A DNA stretch of 64,000 nt from Leptospira_A soteropolitanensis (GTDB lineage Bacteria; Spirochaetota; Leptospiria; Leptospirales; Leptospiraceae), in NCBI RefSeq assembly GCF_026151335.1, contig NZ_JAMQPP010000008.1; one strand, 5' to 3'. A program made the position numbers and the translations under genes. The notes beneath the pieces were generated by a model. That model was not told the DNA's origin. It saw only the letters and a program-made list of their open reading frames with translations, and ran no database searches. Positions 43,434 to 51,993 of the stretch are shown here, in pieces. Numbering within the stretch: position 1 is the stretch's first letter; every line of letters starts with the position of its first letter.

Positions 43434-44497
43434 AACTTTATTTTTATATTTCAGGTCATGGCTTTGGCCATATCAGTCGTTCTGGCAATATCATAAAACG
43501 GCTACTAAAAGAAGAATTCATTGAAGAGATTCATTTAGTTAGCACAAGGATCTCTTTTTTGGATTTTACCCATCCAAAACTAAGAACTCGGAATCTAAAA
43601 CTCGATGTAGGTGTATCACAAAAAAACTCACTTTCCATCGATTTAAAAACAACTAAAGAAGAGCTCATTGACTTCGAAAAAAAGAAATCGAACCTACTAA
43701 AAGAAGAAACAGAATATTGCAAAAAAAACAAAATCGGTTTAATCCTAACCGATAGCTCTTCTTTTCCCATCACCATTGCTTTGGAAGCGGGGATTTCCAG
43801 CGTATTTATCGGGAACTTTACTTGGGATTTTATTTATAAAAATTACGAGAAAGATGATTCCTATTTTGGAACTCTTAGCGAACAACTACAAGTAGAATAC
43901 GGATTTGTTACAGAGGCACTGGTTCTACCATTTTCTTGCCCCATGCCACCTTTTTTAGAATCGGCTAACATTGGTCTTGTGGGAAGAAAACCAAACCTAT
44001 CCAAAGCACAAGCAAGGAAATTATTTGGATTAAATGATGAAACCACATACATTCTTTTATCCTTCGGTGCCTATGGTCTAGAAGGAACCACACTACAAAT
44101 CGAAAAATTAGCAAAATCCATTCAGCTTGTAGCGTATGGAGTTCCCGGAATCCAATCGGAAGGAATTTTAGTTCCTGAAGTCTCACATTATCCAGACCTC
44201 GTAGCAGCTGTCGATTATGTATGTACTAAACCAGGATACGGAATTTTAGCAGAATGTTATTATGCCAAAACTCCTATTCTTTATACTGATCGTGGCGATT
44301 TTAGTGAATACATCCATTTGGTAAATGCTTTGGATTTATACTTTCGTTCCGCTTATATTGACCTTTCTCGAATAATTTCTTGTCAATTTGAAGAAGTGCT
44401 GACTCTAATGAATACGATCGACTCCATGACTCCGAAGTTAGAATTAAAAACTAATGGGGAGGAAGATGTAGTTTCTCACTTATTAGAATACAATTAA
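43430..44497 (+). CDS. predicted glycosyltransferase (MurG/GT-B-like)
   Basis: Protein of 355 residues with a GT-B-type outline. An N-terminal glycine-rich start YFYISGHGFGHISRSGNIIK (about 3-22) resembles nucleotide-sugar glycosyltransferases and the N-terminal half of L-arabinokinase. A C-terminal sugar-nucleotide-binding part has VCTKPGYGILAECYYAKTPI near residue 265 and TDRGDFSEY near 286. No signal peptide or membrane helix. It sits between a TrmH-type gene (4-base overlap) and the FapA gene (no gap), suggesting co-translation but not a specific pathway. Donor and acceptor are unknown. Confidence 0.85.
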   Translation: MKLYFYISGHGFGHISRSGNIIKRLLKEEFIEEIHLVSTRISFLDFTHPKLRTRNLKLDVGVSQKNSLSIDLKTTKEELIDFEKKKSNLLKEETEYCKKNKIGLILTDSSSFPITIALEAGISSVFIGNFTWDFIYKNYEKDDSYFGTLSEQLQVEYGFVTEALVLPFSCPMPPFLESANIGLVGRKPNLSKAQARKLFGLNDETTYILLSFGAYGLEGTTLQIEKLAKSIQLVAYGVPGIQSEGILVPEVSHYPDLVAAVDYVCTKPGYGILAECYYAKTPILYTDRGDFSEYIHLVNALDLYFRSAYIDLSRIISCQFEEVLTLMNTIDSMTPKLELKTNGEEDVVSHLLEYN

Positions 44498-46168
44498 ATG
44501 CCCGGCCCAGACTCTTATACAGACAGAATTCTCCAAGATTTAGAAGCCTCAGAAAATGGTTATTTCCAGATTGAAAATTTAGGTGGCAAGGCAGTTTTAA
44601 AAATTACAAAACCTGGGGCCAAAGGGAAAAAAGTCGATTACAAAGATGTCATAGCGAGGGTTCAGCTTTTTGGTGTAGAAGGTTATAACGGGGAACAAAT
44701 CAAAAAAGCAGTAGCTCTTTCTGAAAACAAACCTGTAGAAATTGGCACTTGGTCGAAGGGTGATCCCATCAGTTCCTATGCTGACATTACCATCTCCGAA
44801 GATTATATGGAAGCCAAAATGGTTCTCCACCCACCCAAACATGGAGGAGCACTTCTCACCGAATACCAGCTACGTGAACAAATTGCCTCCGTTGGAATTT
44901 CAGTAGGGATCATTGATGTTGTCATCCAAAATCAAATCAAAAATCCAAACTTTTTTGTTCCATATACCATAGCCAAAGGTTTTCCACCCGTTCCAGGCAA
45001 AGATGGTGAAATTAAAATTTATTTTCGCTCGGACAACAAACCTCAGTTAGAAGAAGATGAACATGGTCGAATTGATTATAAAAACATTGGTGTCATTCAA
45101 TCTGTAAAACCGGGTGATCTCATTGCAGAAAGAATTCCACCTAAAAAAGGAGAATTTGGGAAAACTGTAAATGGAACCATTATCCCTTACCCAGAAGAAA
45201 AATCCGTAGATTGGAATCTTGGACCTAATGTAGAACTCAAAGGGGAAAAACTATACGCCAAAATTGCCGGTAGACCTGTGTTGTCTGCTTCGCTAGAAAT
45301 AAAAGTGGATGAAGTCATCCAACTCGAAGCGGTTGACTACTCTACTGGAAATATTGATTTTCCTGGCACCATCATCGTGGAAGAAAAAATCGGAGATGGA
45401 TTTTCTCTCACCACCAACGGAAGTATCATCATACGTAACTCTGTGGGTAAGGCCTTCCTAAAAGCGAAAGGAGACATTGTTCTTTCTGGCGGGTTTATGG
45501 GGCGTGGGGAAGGATATATTGAATCAGAAGGAAATATCTACGCTAAATTTGTAGAACAAGGAAAACTCACAGCACAAGGAAGTATCTTTGTTGAAGAAGC
45601 AGTCATGCATTCCGAACTTTCCGCCAAGGACTTGATTCGAGTTTTGGGAGGACGTGGTGAAGTAATGGGAGGAACCATCATCGCAGGAAACTCTCTCACC
45701 TGCTCTAAGCTAGGTGCTGTAGTAGAAACCAAAACTAAAGTCGCCATAGGAACACCACCTGAACTTTTAGATGAACTCAATCGAATGAAAAAGGAAATCA
45801 CTGAAAAAGAAATTACTCTTCACAAAGTGCAACTCGCTCTTACTAAACTAGTCGAAAAAAGTCAAAAAAAAGAACTCACACTCGAGGAAAAAGAAAGTAT
45901 CATCAAACTAAAAGATGCTAACGAAAAGTTTACGAAAGTTTTGGAAACAGAATCCAAACAGTTTGAAACCGCACTTGGTTCTTATGAACCAAATCCAGAT
46001 GCCTTTGTTGATGTAGAAAGAGAAGTTTTTCCAGGTGTGGATTTAAGTTTTGGAGCAGGAAAAAACTACCGTTTGGGTATCAATTCGCTCGTGGGAAAAA
46101 CACATTTTTATTTGGGAACTGACGGTAGCATTCAAACCGAACGAACCGTCATTCGAAAAGAAGACTAA
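44498..46168 (+). CDS. FapA/DUF342 polymerising protein
   Basis: Soluble protein of 556 residues with the DUF342/FapA organisation. An N-terminal domain (about 5-200) is followed by a right-handed beta-helix of glycine-rich repeats (about 205-420). Examples are GNIDFPGTIIVEEKIGDGFS, TNGSIIIRNSVGKAFLKAKG and SGGFMGRGEGYIESEGNIYA. A coiled-coil segment (about 425-500) and a short C-terminal part follow. FapA-type proteins in other bacteria take part in polar localisation, motility or envelope functions. The ATG follows the preceding stop with no spacer, so translation is coupled. Its close link to a DISM-phosphatase is notable, but no direct connection is shown. Confidence 0.88.
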   Translation: MPGPDSYTDRILQDLEASENGYFQIENLGGKAVLKITKPGAKGKKVDYKDVIARVQLFGVEGYNGEQIKKAVALSENKPVEIGTWSKGDPISSYADITISEDYMEAKMVLHPPKHGGALLTEYQLREQIASVGISVGIIDVVIQNQIKNPNFFVPYTIAKGFPPVPGKDGEIKIYFRSDNKPQLEEDEHGRIDYKNIGVIQSVKPGDLIAERIPPKKGEFGKTVNGTIIPYPEEKSVDWNLGPNVELKGEKLYAKIAGRPVLSASLEIKVDEVIQLEAVDYSTGNIDFPGTIIVEEKIGDGFSLTTNGSIIIRNSVGKAFLKAKGDIVLSGGFMGRGEGYIESEGNIYAKFVEQGKLTAQGSIFVEEAVMHSELSAKDLIRVLGGRGEVMGGTIIAGNSLTCSKLGAVVETKTKVAIGTPPELLDELNRMKKEITEKEITLHKVQLALTKLVEKSQKKELTLEEKESIIKLKDANEKFTKVLETESKQFETALGSYEPNPDAFVDVEREVFPGVDLSFGAGKNYRLGINSLVGKTHFYLGTDGSIQTERTVIRKED

Positions 46169-46175
46169 ACGTATA

Positions 46176-46940
46176 TTAATCTACGTTGATAATCCCTTCT
46201 TCCTCATCTCGTGAGATTTTTTTCTCTGGTTTAAGATCTGCATCCACAGAGTTTGTCACCTCTGGAACGGTAGTTTTCTTGCGTTTCTCAAATTTTAATT
46301 TTGCTAAATCAGCCTTATCAAAAACTAACCAATGTTTATTGCGAAAACCAGATACCTTTTTAAAGGAAAACCCTGGACCTTGTAAAATGTATGTGGACTG
46401 CGGGAAATGTTCAAAAGGAATATCCGGGATATTCGACCAATCAAAATAGTTCCCTTGTTCATCATAAGAAATTTCTTTTTGAAGTTCTCCAAAAAGAATT
46501 TCGATTGAAGTATCTGTAGACCAAATATAAAAACCAGTTCTGGAATAATGAGAAACTACGGACCGAACAGGATTGTATTTAGAAATCACTAAAAGAATTT
46601 GGTCAGATTTTAATTTTTGCAAACCATCAACAAGATCCATAGCAAATTCTTTGATTTCTTTTTCCTCGAATACGTATCGGTTTACATCTCCATAAGAACT
46701 TTCTTCACGAAACCGAATATTTCCAAGTAAATCTAAAACCTTATCTTCTGTGATTTCCACTGGATGAGCAAAAGTTTTTGCCACAGAAGTTTCTGACTTT
46801 AAATTGATTTTGTCGCGGGCCACAGTATAGATTGCAAACTCATTACTGCGAAAAAGCAAAGATCTGGACTTTACACCTGTAGCACAGGAATTCAAAGTAA
46901 TGGATAGAATGAGTAGAGAGAAAATTCGATAGAGTTTCAT
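46176..46940 (-). CDS. hypothetical lipoprotein
   Basis: Unrecognised lipoprotein of 254 residues. The signal peptide (hydrophobic core IFSLLILSITL) ends in LNSC near residue 18, a good lipobox. The mature part contains LVISKYNPVRSVVSHYSRTG near residue 142 and a basic-to-acidic C-terminal tail. No catalytic motif is visible. The ORF ends 7 bases from the convergent fapA stop. It follows the STAS gene by 5 bases and is probably the last gene of the operon starting near rho. Location is inner or outer membrane; the residues after the lipidated Cys do not show the usual retention signal. Confidence 0.8.
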   Translation of the reverse strand: MKLYRIFSLLILSITLNSCATGVKSRSLLFRSNEFAIYTVARDKINLKSETSVAKTFAHPVEITEDKVLDLLGNIRFREESSYGDVNRYVFEEKEIKEFAMDLVDGLQKLKSDQILLVISKYNPVRSVVSHYSRTGFYIWSTDTSIEILFGELQKEISYDEQGNYFDWSNIPDIPFEHFPQSTYILQGPGFSFKKVSGFRNKHWLVFDKADLAKLKFEKRKKTTVPEVTNSVDADLKPEKKISRDEEEGIINVD

Positions 46941-46945
46941 TACGC

Positions 46946-47305
46946 TTATGCCTCTAGAGTTTTTTGAAACTCCGGAAATTTAGAAAGGTATTCATCCAAC
47001 GTCAAAATGGAAAGAATGTGATTGAGTCCAGAAAGACGAAATACTGAGTTTAGATTTTTGTTCAGATTGGTGACAAAGATTTCCACACCCCGATTGTGTA
47101 AGGCAGAAGAAGCTTTAATCACAGCACCAATTCCGCTGGAGTCCAAAAACTTTACGGAATGAAAATCCATTGTCAATTTTCCGAAATTTTTGCTTTCAAT
47201 AGCCTTTTCAAATTCTTGGTAAAACTCACGTGAGTTTTCCATCAAGACATCCCTTTGGATCGATAGAAGAAGGTGATTTTCCTGACGGTGGCTTTGAATC
47301 AACAT
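46946..47305 (-). CDS. STAS-domain anti-sigma factor antagonist
   Basis: Single STAS domain of 119 residues, as in SpoIIAA and RsbV. The phosphorylatable serine lies in FLDSSGIGAVIKA near residue 57, and a second motif VFVTNLNKNLNSVF-like (FVTNLNKNLNSVF) follows near 85. In partner-switching systems the unphosphorylated form binds an anti-sigma kinase and frees a sigma factor or effector. A SpoIIE-type phosphatase reverses its phosphorylation, and two such phosphatases are encoded in this window (18899-20677 and 39808-41739). No RsbW-like kinase is adjacent, so its partner is elsewhere or different. Coupled in orientation to the lipoprotein gene behind it. Confidence 0.92.
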   Translation of the reverse strand: MLIQSHRQENHLLLSIQRDVLMENSREFYQEFEKAIESKNFGKLTMDFHSVKFLDSSGIGAVIKASSALHNRGVEIFVTNLNKNLNSVFRLSGLNHILSILTLDEYLSKFPEFQKTLEA

Positions 47306-47359
47306 AGTTGGATTAACAATACGTTACGATTCTTAGGATTTGTGTCAAGAAAATCGGAT

Positions 47360-47548
47360 TTATGAAAGCGGGGACAAATCGGTCAGATTCATTTCTAAAT
47401 CGTGAGGATATCCTTCTTTGTCGTTATAAACTACGATCACTTTGTCGGATTGGACTTCTTTGATTTCAACTGTAGAACCAGTAAAAATAAAAATCCCTTG
47501 GTGCAGGAATGTTTGTTTGGTGAGTTTTGCCTTATCGCCTGGCTTCAT
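47360..47548 (-). CDS. small hypothetical SH3-like protein
   Basis: Gene for a 62-residue protein whose pattern of short alternating strands (FLHQGIFIFTGSTVEIKEVQ, DKVIVVYNDKEGYPHDLEMN) suggests a small beta-barrel such as an SH3 or KOW-type fold. It has no signal peptide or cysteine. The ATG overlaps the end of the IscU-like/pentapeptide gene by 4 bases (ATGA coupling), which strongly supports it as real. It may assist or regulate that protein. Function unknown. Confidence 0.72.
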   Translation of the reverse strand: MKPGDKAKLTKQTFLHQGIFIFTGSTVEIKEVQSDKVIVVYNDKEGYPHDLEMNLTDLSPLS

Positions 47549-48339
47549 TCCCCATCCTCTGTTTTCAGATACAAATCTTTCCCTGCTTTTTTCATTACAT
47601 CGAAGATGAACATTTGGCTGTGATCCACTCGGGTTCCAATGTCGTAAATGGCATCCGTAAAATCAGCACCCTCAATTTTTGCTGAAGCAAGTTTTGCAAA
47701 ACGCAAATCAGCTCCGCGAAAATTAGCATTCCTTAAATCAGCTCCATTAAAAAAAGAAGCTTTAAGATTGGCGCCCTGAAAGTTGGCTCCCACAAAACTA
47801 GAATTTTGAAGGAAAGCATTGTGTAGGTCGGCACCTGAAAAATCGACACCGTCCAATTTTTCTTTCTCCAACATAACACTGGATAACTTAGCTTCCCTCA
47901 AATGTCCTTGTTTATGAAGAAGTTCCATAGTTTGTGCTTTTGTGATTCGGTTTTCTTTGGGAACACCTTGCCCAGACTCATAGTCTTCCACTGCTTTTTT
48001 GAGAGCAGCTACTGCAGACTCAGGATAATTTTTCCTTCGTTCGGGAAATTCAAAAAGCGTTTCTAATGTTTCAGGAGTAAGATTTTTAAGTTCGGTTAAA
48101 GATTTGCCTTTTGCATACTCAGTTGCCATCGCAAGAGCAACAATTCCAAACCCGCAACCTGTTGTGGTGTAACTTGCGTCTTCCACAATTTGATTGTCGT
48201 TTAACTTTAAATAAATGCGGTATCCGTCCCCGCAACCCGTGTTACGGTAATAGGAGACGACAGTGGCGTCTTCCATCTCACGGTAATTCATTCTTTGGTC
48301 GTTGATTTCTTTGTAGCGAGCAAAGTCCATTACTGCCAT
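47545..48339 (-). CDS. IscU/NifU-like domain fused to pentapeptide repeats
   Basis: Unusual fusion of 264 residues. The N-terminal domain (about 15-120) follows the IscU/NifU scaffold, with cysteines in NTGCGDGYRIYLKLN (near residue 35) and TTTGCGFGIVALAMATEYAK (near 60). The third scaffold position, normally a His-Cys-Ser segment, is replaced by RKNYPESAVAALKKAV, so the third cysteine is missing. After a linker (about 125-165) come about nine pentapeptide repeats of the A(D/N)Lxx type (VDFSGADLHNA, ANFQGANLKAS, ADLRNANFRGADLRFA), which form a right-handed quadrilateral helix. Iron-sulfur assembly in the usual way is unlikely. Lies in the rho-rpmE gene group. Confidence 0.85.
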   Translation of the reverse strand: MAVMDFARYKEINDQRMNYREMEDATVVSYYRNTGCGDGYRIYLKLNDNQIVEDASYTTTGCGFGIVALAMATEYAKGKSLTELKNLTPETLETLFEFPERRKNYPESAVAALKKAVEDYESGQGVPKENRITKAQTMELLHKQGHLREAKLSSVMLEKEKLDGVDFSGADLHNAFLQNSSFVGANFQGANLKASFFNGADLRNANFRGADLRFAKLASAKIEGADFTDAIYDIGTRVDHSQMFIFDVMKKAGKDLYLKTEDGE

Positions 48340-48386
48340 GAGTTGTTCCCCCGTTATTAGTTAGACGGATCTGAGGCCAAAGCCTC

Positions 48387-48587
48387 TTACTTCATTTTGT
48401 ATTTTTTCTTGAACTTGTCTACGCGACCGGTTGTATCCACTAATTTGGATTTACCAGTAAAGAATGGATGACAGTTGGAACAAATTTCCACACTGATATC
48501 CCCTGCAGTGGATCTTGTATCGATCACTGTACCACAAGCGCATTTAATTTTTGCAGAAACGTATTTTGGATGTATGTCAGTTTTCAT
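48387..48587 (-). CDS. rpmE: 50S ribosomal protein L31
   Basis: Ribosomal protein L31 of 66 residues, zinc-binding (C+) type. The cysteines are KCACGT near residue 16 and ICSNCHPFFTGK near 36, in a chain of normal length and with the typical HPKY start and VDKFKKKY end. It belongs to the large subunit at the subunit interface. It lies 10 bases downstream of rho in the same orientation, an arrangement found in many bacteria. A GGGCC spacer separates the two, and a 47-base gap follows before the IscU-like gene. Confidence 0.97.
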   Translation of the reverse strand: MKTDIHPKYVSAKIKCACGTVIDTRSTAGDISVEICSNCHPFFTGKSKLVDTTGRVDKFKKKYKMK

Positions 48588-48597
48588 GGTGGCCCTT

Positions 48598-50001
48598 TTA
48601 GTTCGTATTCATGCTGGCGAGGAATTGGTCGTTTGTCTTCGCGCCACGCATTTTTTCAATCAATAGTTCCATACTTTCGGTGATACTCATAGGAGAAAGT
48701 ACTTTTCGAAGGATAAAGACTCGAGTGAGGGTATCCTGCGGCAGGAGAAGCTCTTCCTTCCTGGTTCCAGATCGGTTGATGTCGATGGCTGGGAAAATTC
48801 GTTTGTCTGCGAGTTTTCGATCCAAATGGATTTCCATATTTCCCGTTCCCTTAAATTCCTCAAAAATCACCTCGTCCATTCGGGAACCCGTGTCAATAAG
48901 GGCGGTTGCGATGATGGTAAGTGACCCACCTTCTTCGATATTCCTTGCCGCTCCAAAGAAACGTTTTGGTTTGTGGAGGGCATTGGAGTCCACACCACCA
49001 GAAAGAATCTTTCCTGATGTAGGAACCACCTGGTTGTATGCCCGGGCAAGTCTTGTGATCGAGTCGAGTAGAATGACCACATCCTTTCCATGTTCCACAA
49101 GTCGTTTTGCTTTTTCGATGACCATCTCAGCCACTTGCACGTGGCGTTGAGCTGGTTCATCAAATGTGGAACTCACCACCTCACCTTTTACATGGCGAGC
49201 CATATCCGTTACTTCCTCTGGACGTTCATCAATCAGAAGGACGATTAGAAAAATTTCTGGGTGGTTACGAGTGATGGCATTAGCAATGGATTGCATAAGA
49301 ACCGTTTTACCAGTTCTAGGAGGGGCAACAATGAGTGCCCTTTGTCCTTTTCCAATCGGACACATAAGGTCAATCACGCGAGTATCCAAATGACTTGGAT
49401 CAAACTCCATATTGATTCTTTCATTAGGGTAAAGAGGTGTTAGGTTATCGAATAAATTTCTTTTTTGGGCAACTTCCACAGGAAATCCGTTAATGGATTC
49501 CACACGTAACATCGCAAAAAATCTTTCTGCTTCCTTCGGTGGTCTGATAAGACCTGTGACAGTATCACCAGTGCGAAGACCAAATAATTTGATTTGGGAA
49601 GGGGAAACATAAATATCATCTGGACCTGGCACATAATTGTAGTCAGGTGACCGAAGGAAACCATATCCATCGGGAAGTCTTTCCATAACTCCTGCAGCAT
49701 GCACTTGTCCGTCTTTTTCGGTTTGTGCTTGGAGAAGAGCAAACATCAAATTTTGTTTTTTCAAACCATGAGTGTTTTCTACTCCTAAACCTTTTGCAAG
49801 GTCAGCCAGTTCGTTGATGTTTTTTTTCTTGAGTTCGACTAAATCAAGTGGAGGAGGAATCGGGCCTTCGTAACGACTCTTTTTTTTCTTAAATTGTTTC
49901 GGTGGTTCGGATGCATCGTCTTGGTCCATGATGCCGTTGGTATATTCTGTTGGTTCTTCAGGAGGGTTAACTTGGATTTCTTCTTGTTTGCGTGATGCCA
50001 T
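48598..50001 (-). CDS. rho: transcription termination factor Rho
   Basis: Hexameric RNA-dependent ATPase of 467 residues that ends transcription at unstructured C-rich sites. The first 80 residues include an acidic and lysine-rich extension not present in E. coli Rho (419 residues), followed by the KNINELADLAKGLGVEN N-terminal helix bundle. The RNA-binding domain has GYGFLRSPDYNYVPG near residue 110. The ATPase core has Walker A IVAPPRTGKTVLM near 225 and LIVLLIDERPEEV near 255. The secondary RNA site is near LPTSGKILSGGVD-like (VPTSGKILSGGVD). No clear Shine-Dalgarno sequence is seen at the ATG. The 142-base leader could serve Rho autoregulation, known in other bacteria. Confidence 0.97.
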   Translation of the reverse strand: MASRKQEEIQVNPPEEPTEYTNGIMDQDDASEPPKQFKKKKSRYEGPIPPPLDLVELKKKNINELADLAKGLGVENTHGLKKQNLMFALLQAQTEKDGQVHAAGVMERLPDGYGFLRSPDYNYVPGPDDIYVSPSQIKLFGLRTGDTVTGLIRPPKEAERFFAMLRVESINGFPVEVAQKRNLFDNLTPLYPNERINMEFDPSHLDTRVIDLMCPIGKGQRALIVAPPRTGKTVLMQSIANAITRNHPEIFLIVLLIDERPEEVTDMARHVKGEVVSSTFDEPAQRHVQVAEMVIEKAKRLVEHGKDVVILLDSITRLARAYNQVVPTSGKILSGGVDSNALHKPKRFFGAARNIEEGGSLTIIATALIDTGSRMDEVIFEEFKGTGNMEIHLDRKLADKRIFPAIDINRSGTRKEELLLPQDTLTRVFILRKVLSPMSITESMELLIEKMRGAKTNDQFLASMNTN

Positions 50002-50143
50002 AGATTGTTCTACATTGATTTGTTAGAGTATTTGATTAAAATCGGGAAACCATTTGTGCAAGTTATGTATGCAAGGGAAACAGCGAAGTGCGGAGGTGTT
50101 TTCTCAAACGGTAATGAAAAAATTGTTTTTCCAAGTGTTTTCG

Positions 50144-51307
50144 TCAACGTCTTTTTTTTGCCTTTTTTCTCGCTTGTACCGGTTTTGGGCTCTGTTTTTT
50201 ACCTTTAATCGCTTGTTTTGCAGATTTCACAGGTTTTTGAATGGTTTTGGCCTTTTTAGAAGGAGGCGTCTCTCGTTTTTCCGTATTTTTTTTGGGTTTT
50301 TCAGCTGGTTTTTCAGAGCGTTTTCGAGGAATTACCGTTTTTACTTTGGCTTCATTTTGAAAACGTTCCGCGAGTTTTAAAAAACGGATTCTATTTTGTA
50401 AAGTAGTTCTCGGAACACCAAGCTCTGTCGCCGTGTGCGATATATTATTGGAATTTCTTTTTAGCGACTTATGTATATAATGCGCTTCCATTTCTTCCAA
50501 AACTGTTTCGAGAGGAAGTTTGGATACAAATGCCTCATCCATATTCGGGAATTCAGAATTTCCAGCTCCAGAAGGATTAGCAAAACTAGATGGCGAAAAA
50601 TGGTATAAAAAACCAACGACCTTTTTCTCTTTTTTTAAAGTGATGATACGTAGGTTTGCACGAAGGTCTGTGATGTTTGTATGTAATACACTTGTGTCTG
50701 CATCCTTACCCAAAGTCAAATCATGATCTTTTAGATAAGTGGCTAGAACTTCCCTATTAAGATTGTGAAGGTATTTTTCAGCCAATTGCAATGAATCACG
50801 AAACAAAGATTTGGTGAGAATATCATTTTCAAACGTTTCATTATAAAAAACAGTAGAGCCACCAACATCAGTCGCAAGAAGTCCATCGGGGAAATGGGAC
50901 AAAATCAATTCCATAAACCACTGCACAGAATCGGCGTTTTCTTTTTTCTTTTCGAGTTTGGATTCAATTTCTTCGAGTTTTGGGTCTCGGTTGTTTACGG
51001 AGTCTAATTTTGAAAAGGCGGCAAGGAACCTTGGTTTGTCCCAATTGTCTTTTTTTTCGCCATCAAGGCCGATGACAGGAATCAACGTAGATTCTTTGAA
51101 ATATAAAATCAGATTTTCATGAAGTTCGGTTTCTAATATCTCTAAAGGGATTTCGTCTAGTTCTTCTCGTTCTCTTCCTAAATCGGACAATTCTCGATGG
51201 ACACGATCTTTGGAAAGTAGACCAAGTAATTCACCCTCATCCGATATCACGGGTAGATGGGTCGCCTTGGTCAGCAAAAAATGACGATAAAGTGATTCGA
51301 ACTTCAC
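50144..51307 (-). CDS. CBS-PAS-Fis-type regulator with a histone-H1-like basic tail
   Basis: Regulator-like protein of 387 residues with an unusual layout. The N-terminus (about 1-95) resembles CBS-pair sequences: HLPVISDEGELLGLLSKDRV, then STLIPVIGLDGEK. A PAS-like domain (about 130-245) has FPDGLLATDVGGSTVFYNET near residue 147. A Fis-type helix-turn-helix follows (about 275-325: YIHKSLKRNSNNISHTATEL, GVPRTTLQNRIRFLKLAERF). The last 65 residues are extremely rich in lysine, proline and alanine, like histone H1 tails. The sigma-54 AAA+ domain expected between PAS and Fis parts is absent, so it is not a classic enhancer-binding protein. Target genes unknown; it stands alone between rho and two exported-protein genes. 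Confidence 0.83.
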   Translation of the reverse strand: MKFESLYRHFLLTKATHLPVISDEGELLGLLSKDRVHRELSDLGREREELDEIPLEILETELHENLILYFKESTLIPVIGLDGEKKDNWDKPRFLAAFSKLDSVNNRDPKLEEIESKLEKKKENADSVQWFMELILSHFPDGLLATDVGGSTVFYNETFENDILTKSLFRDSLQLAEKYLHNLNREVLATYLKDHDLTLGKDADTSVLHTNITDLRANLRIITLKKEKKVVGFLYHFSPSSFANPSGAGNSEFPNMDEAFVSKLPLETVLEEMEAHYIHKSLKRNSNNISHTATELGVPRTTLQNRIRFLKLAERFQNEAKVKTVIPRKRSEKPAEKPKKNTEKRETPPSKKAKTIQKPVKSAKQAIKGKKQSPKPVQARKKAKKRR

Positions 51308-51353
51308 TAAGCAGTCATTCTTTCGGATTTGGTATCAGTGAAAATCGAAATTT

Positions 51354-51992
51354 TTAGTTTTCTTGAATCGTGTTTTGCTTTTGTTTATGGAGGCCCATCC
51401 ATATGGGTTGGACCCAAACAGTATCTGCGGTTTGGTATTCTTCGGGGATTTCTGCTTTTTGCGATCGTAAAGACATAAGACTGTAAACTAGCGAACGTTT
51501 GTATGTATGGAGTGAAAGTTGGTAATTACCTGACAAAAAGTATTCTTTTGCGTGGTCTTTTTCGCTTTTTGCCATCATTAAATACCTTTGAATTTTTTCT
51601 TTGGTATCCCATTCGATTGATTTGGCACCGCTTTTGTCTTCTCCTTCGAGAAGAATCCAATCGCCCATAGCTTTTTGGTAAAGTCCATTTGCCGATTCTT
51701 CCATAGGGAAACAAAGTTTGCGTTGTGTGATGATGAGTTCCCCTTCAGCAAGAGTAAGGGTTTTTTCCATCTCTATGCGGTTGCCTGCGCGGTAAGTTTC
51801 CTCTACTTGGGAACGAATGGTTTCAATGGAAGTTTTTCCCGTTTCTGGTTCCAACTTCAATTGTTCTTTGATATCAAGAACCAGTGCTATTTTTCCATCT
51901 AATTGTTTTTTACGTTCTCTATAGGACATTGTGGTTTTTGCCACAATACCCAAAGTAAAACTTAAGATGATAACACTGGAAATCCACTTCAT
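51354..51992 (-). CDS. hypothetical exported or anchored helical protein
   Basis: Unrecognised protein of 212 residues. The frame is open far upstream, but the start at 51992 is chosen because it lies one base after the stop of the preceding gene. It also gives a signal-like N-terminus (MKWISSVIILSFTLGIVA). The chain is then strongly helical, with charged heptad-like stretches (about 25-110) and a segment SLHTYKRSLVYSLMSLRSQK near residue 165. No catalytic motif. Its tight coupling to the 330-residue exported protein (51994-52986) suggests the two act together in the periplasm or at the envelope. Confidence 0.75.
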   Translation of the reverse strand: MKWISSVIILSFTLGIVAKTTMSYRERKKQLDGKIALVLDIKEQLKLEPETGKTSIETIRSQVEETYRAGNRIEMEKTLTLAEGELIITQRKLCFPMEESANGLYQKAMGDWILLEGEDKSGAKSIEWDTKEKIQRYLMMAKSEKDHAKEYFLSGNYQLSLHTYKRSLVYSLMSLRSQKAEIPEEYQTADTVWVQPIWMGLHKQKQNTIQEN

Positions 51993-51993
51993 A

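Noticed and set aside
46169..46190. AACGTA/TACGTT dyad at the fapA/lipoprotein convergent ends
   Set aside because: The 6-bp arms in AT-rich DNA are not strong enough evidence for a terminator.
47545..48339. Functional IscU/NifU scaffold for iron-sulfur assembly
   Set aside because: The third cluster cysteine is missing and there is no iscS/sufS gene in the vicinity.
48373..48386. GAGGC/GCCTC hairpin between rpmE and the IscU-like gene
   Set aside because: The 5-bp stem has no T-run on either strand; it is too weak to call a terminator.
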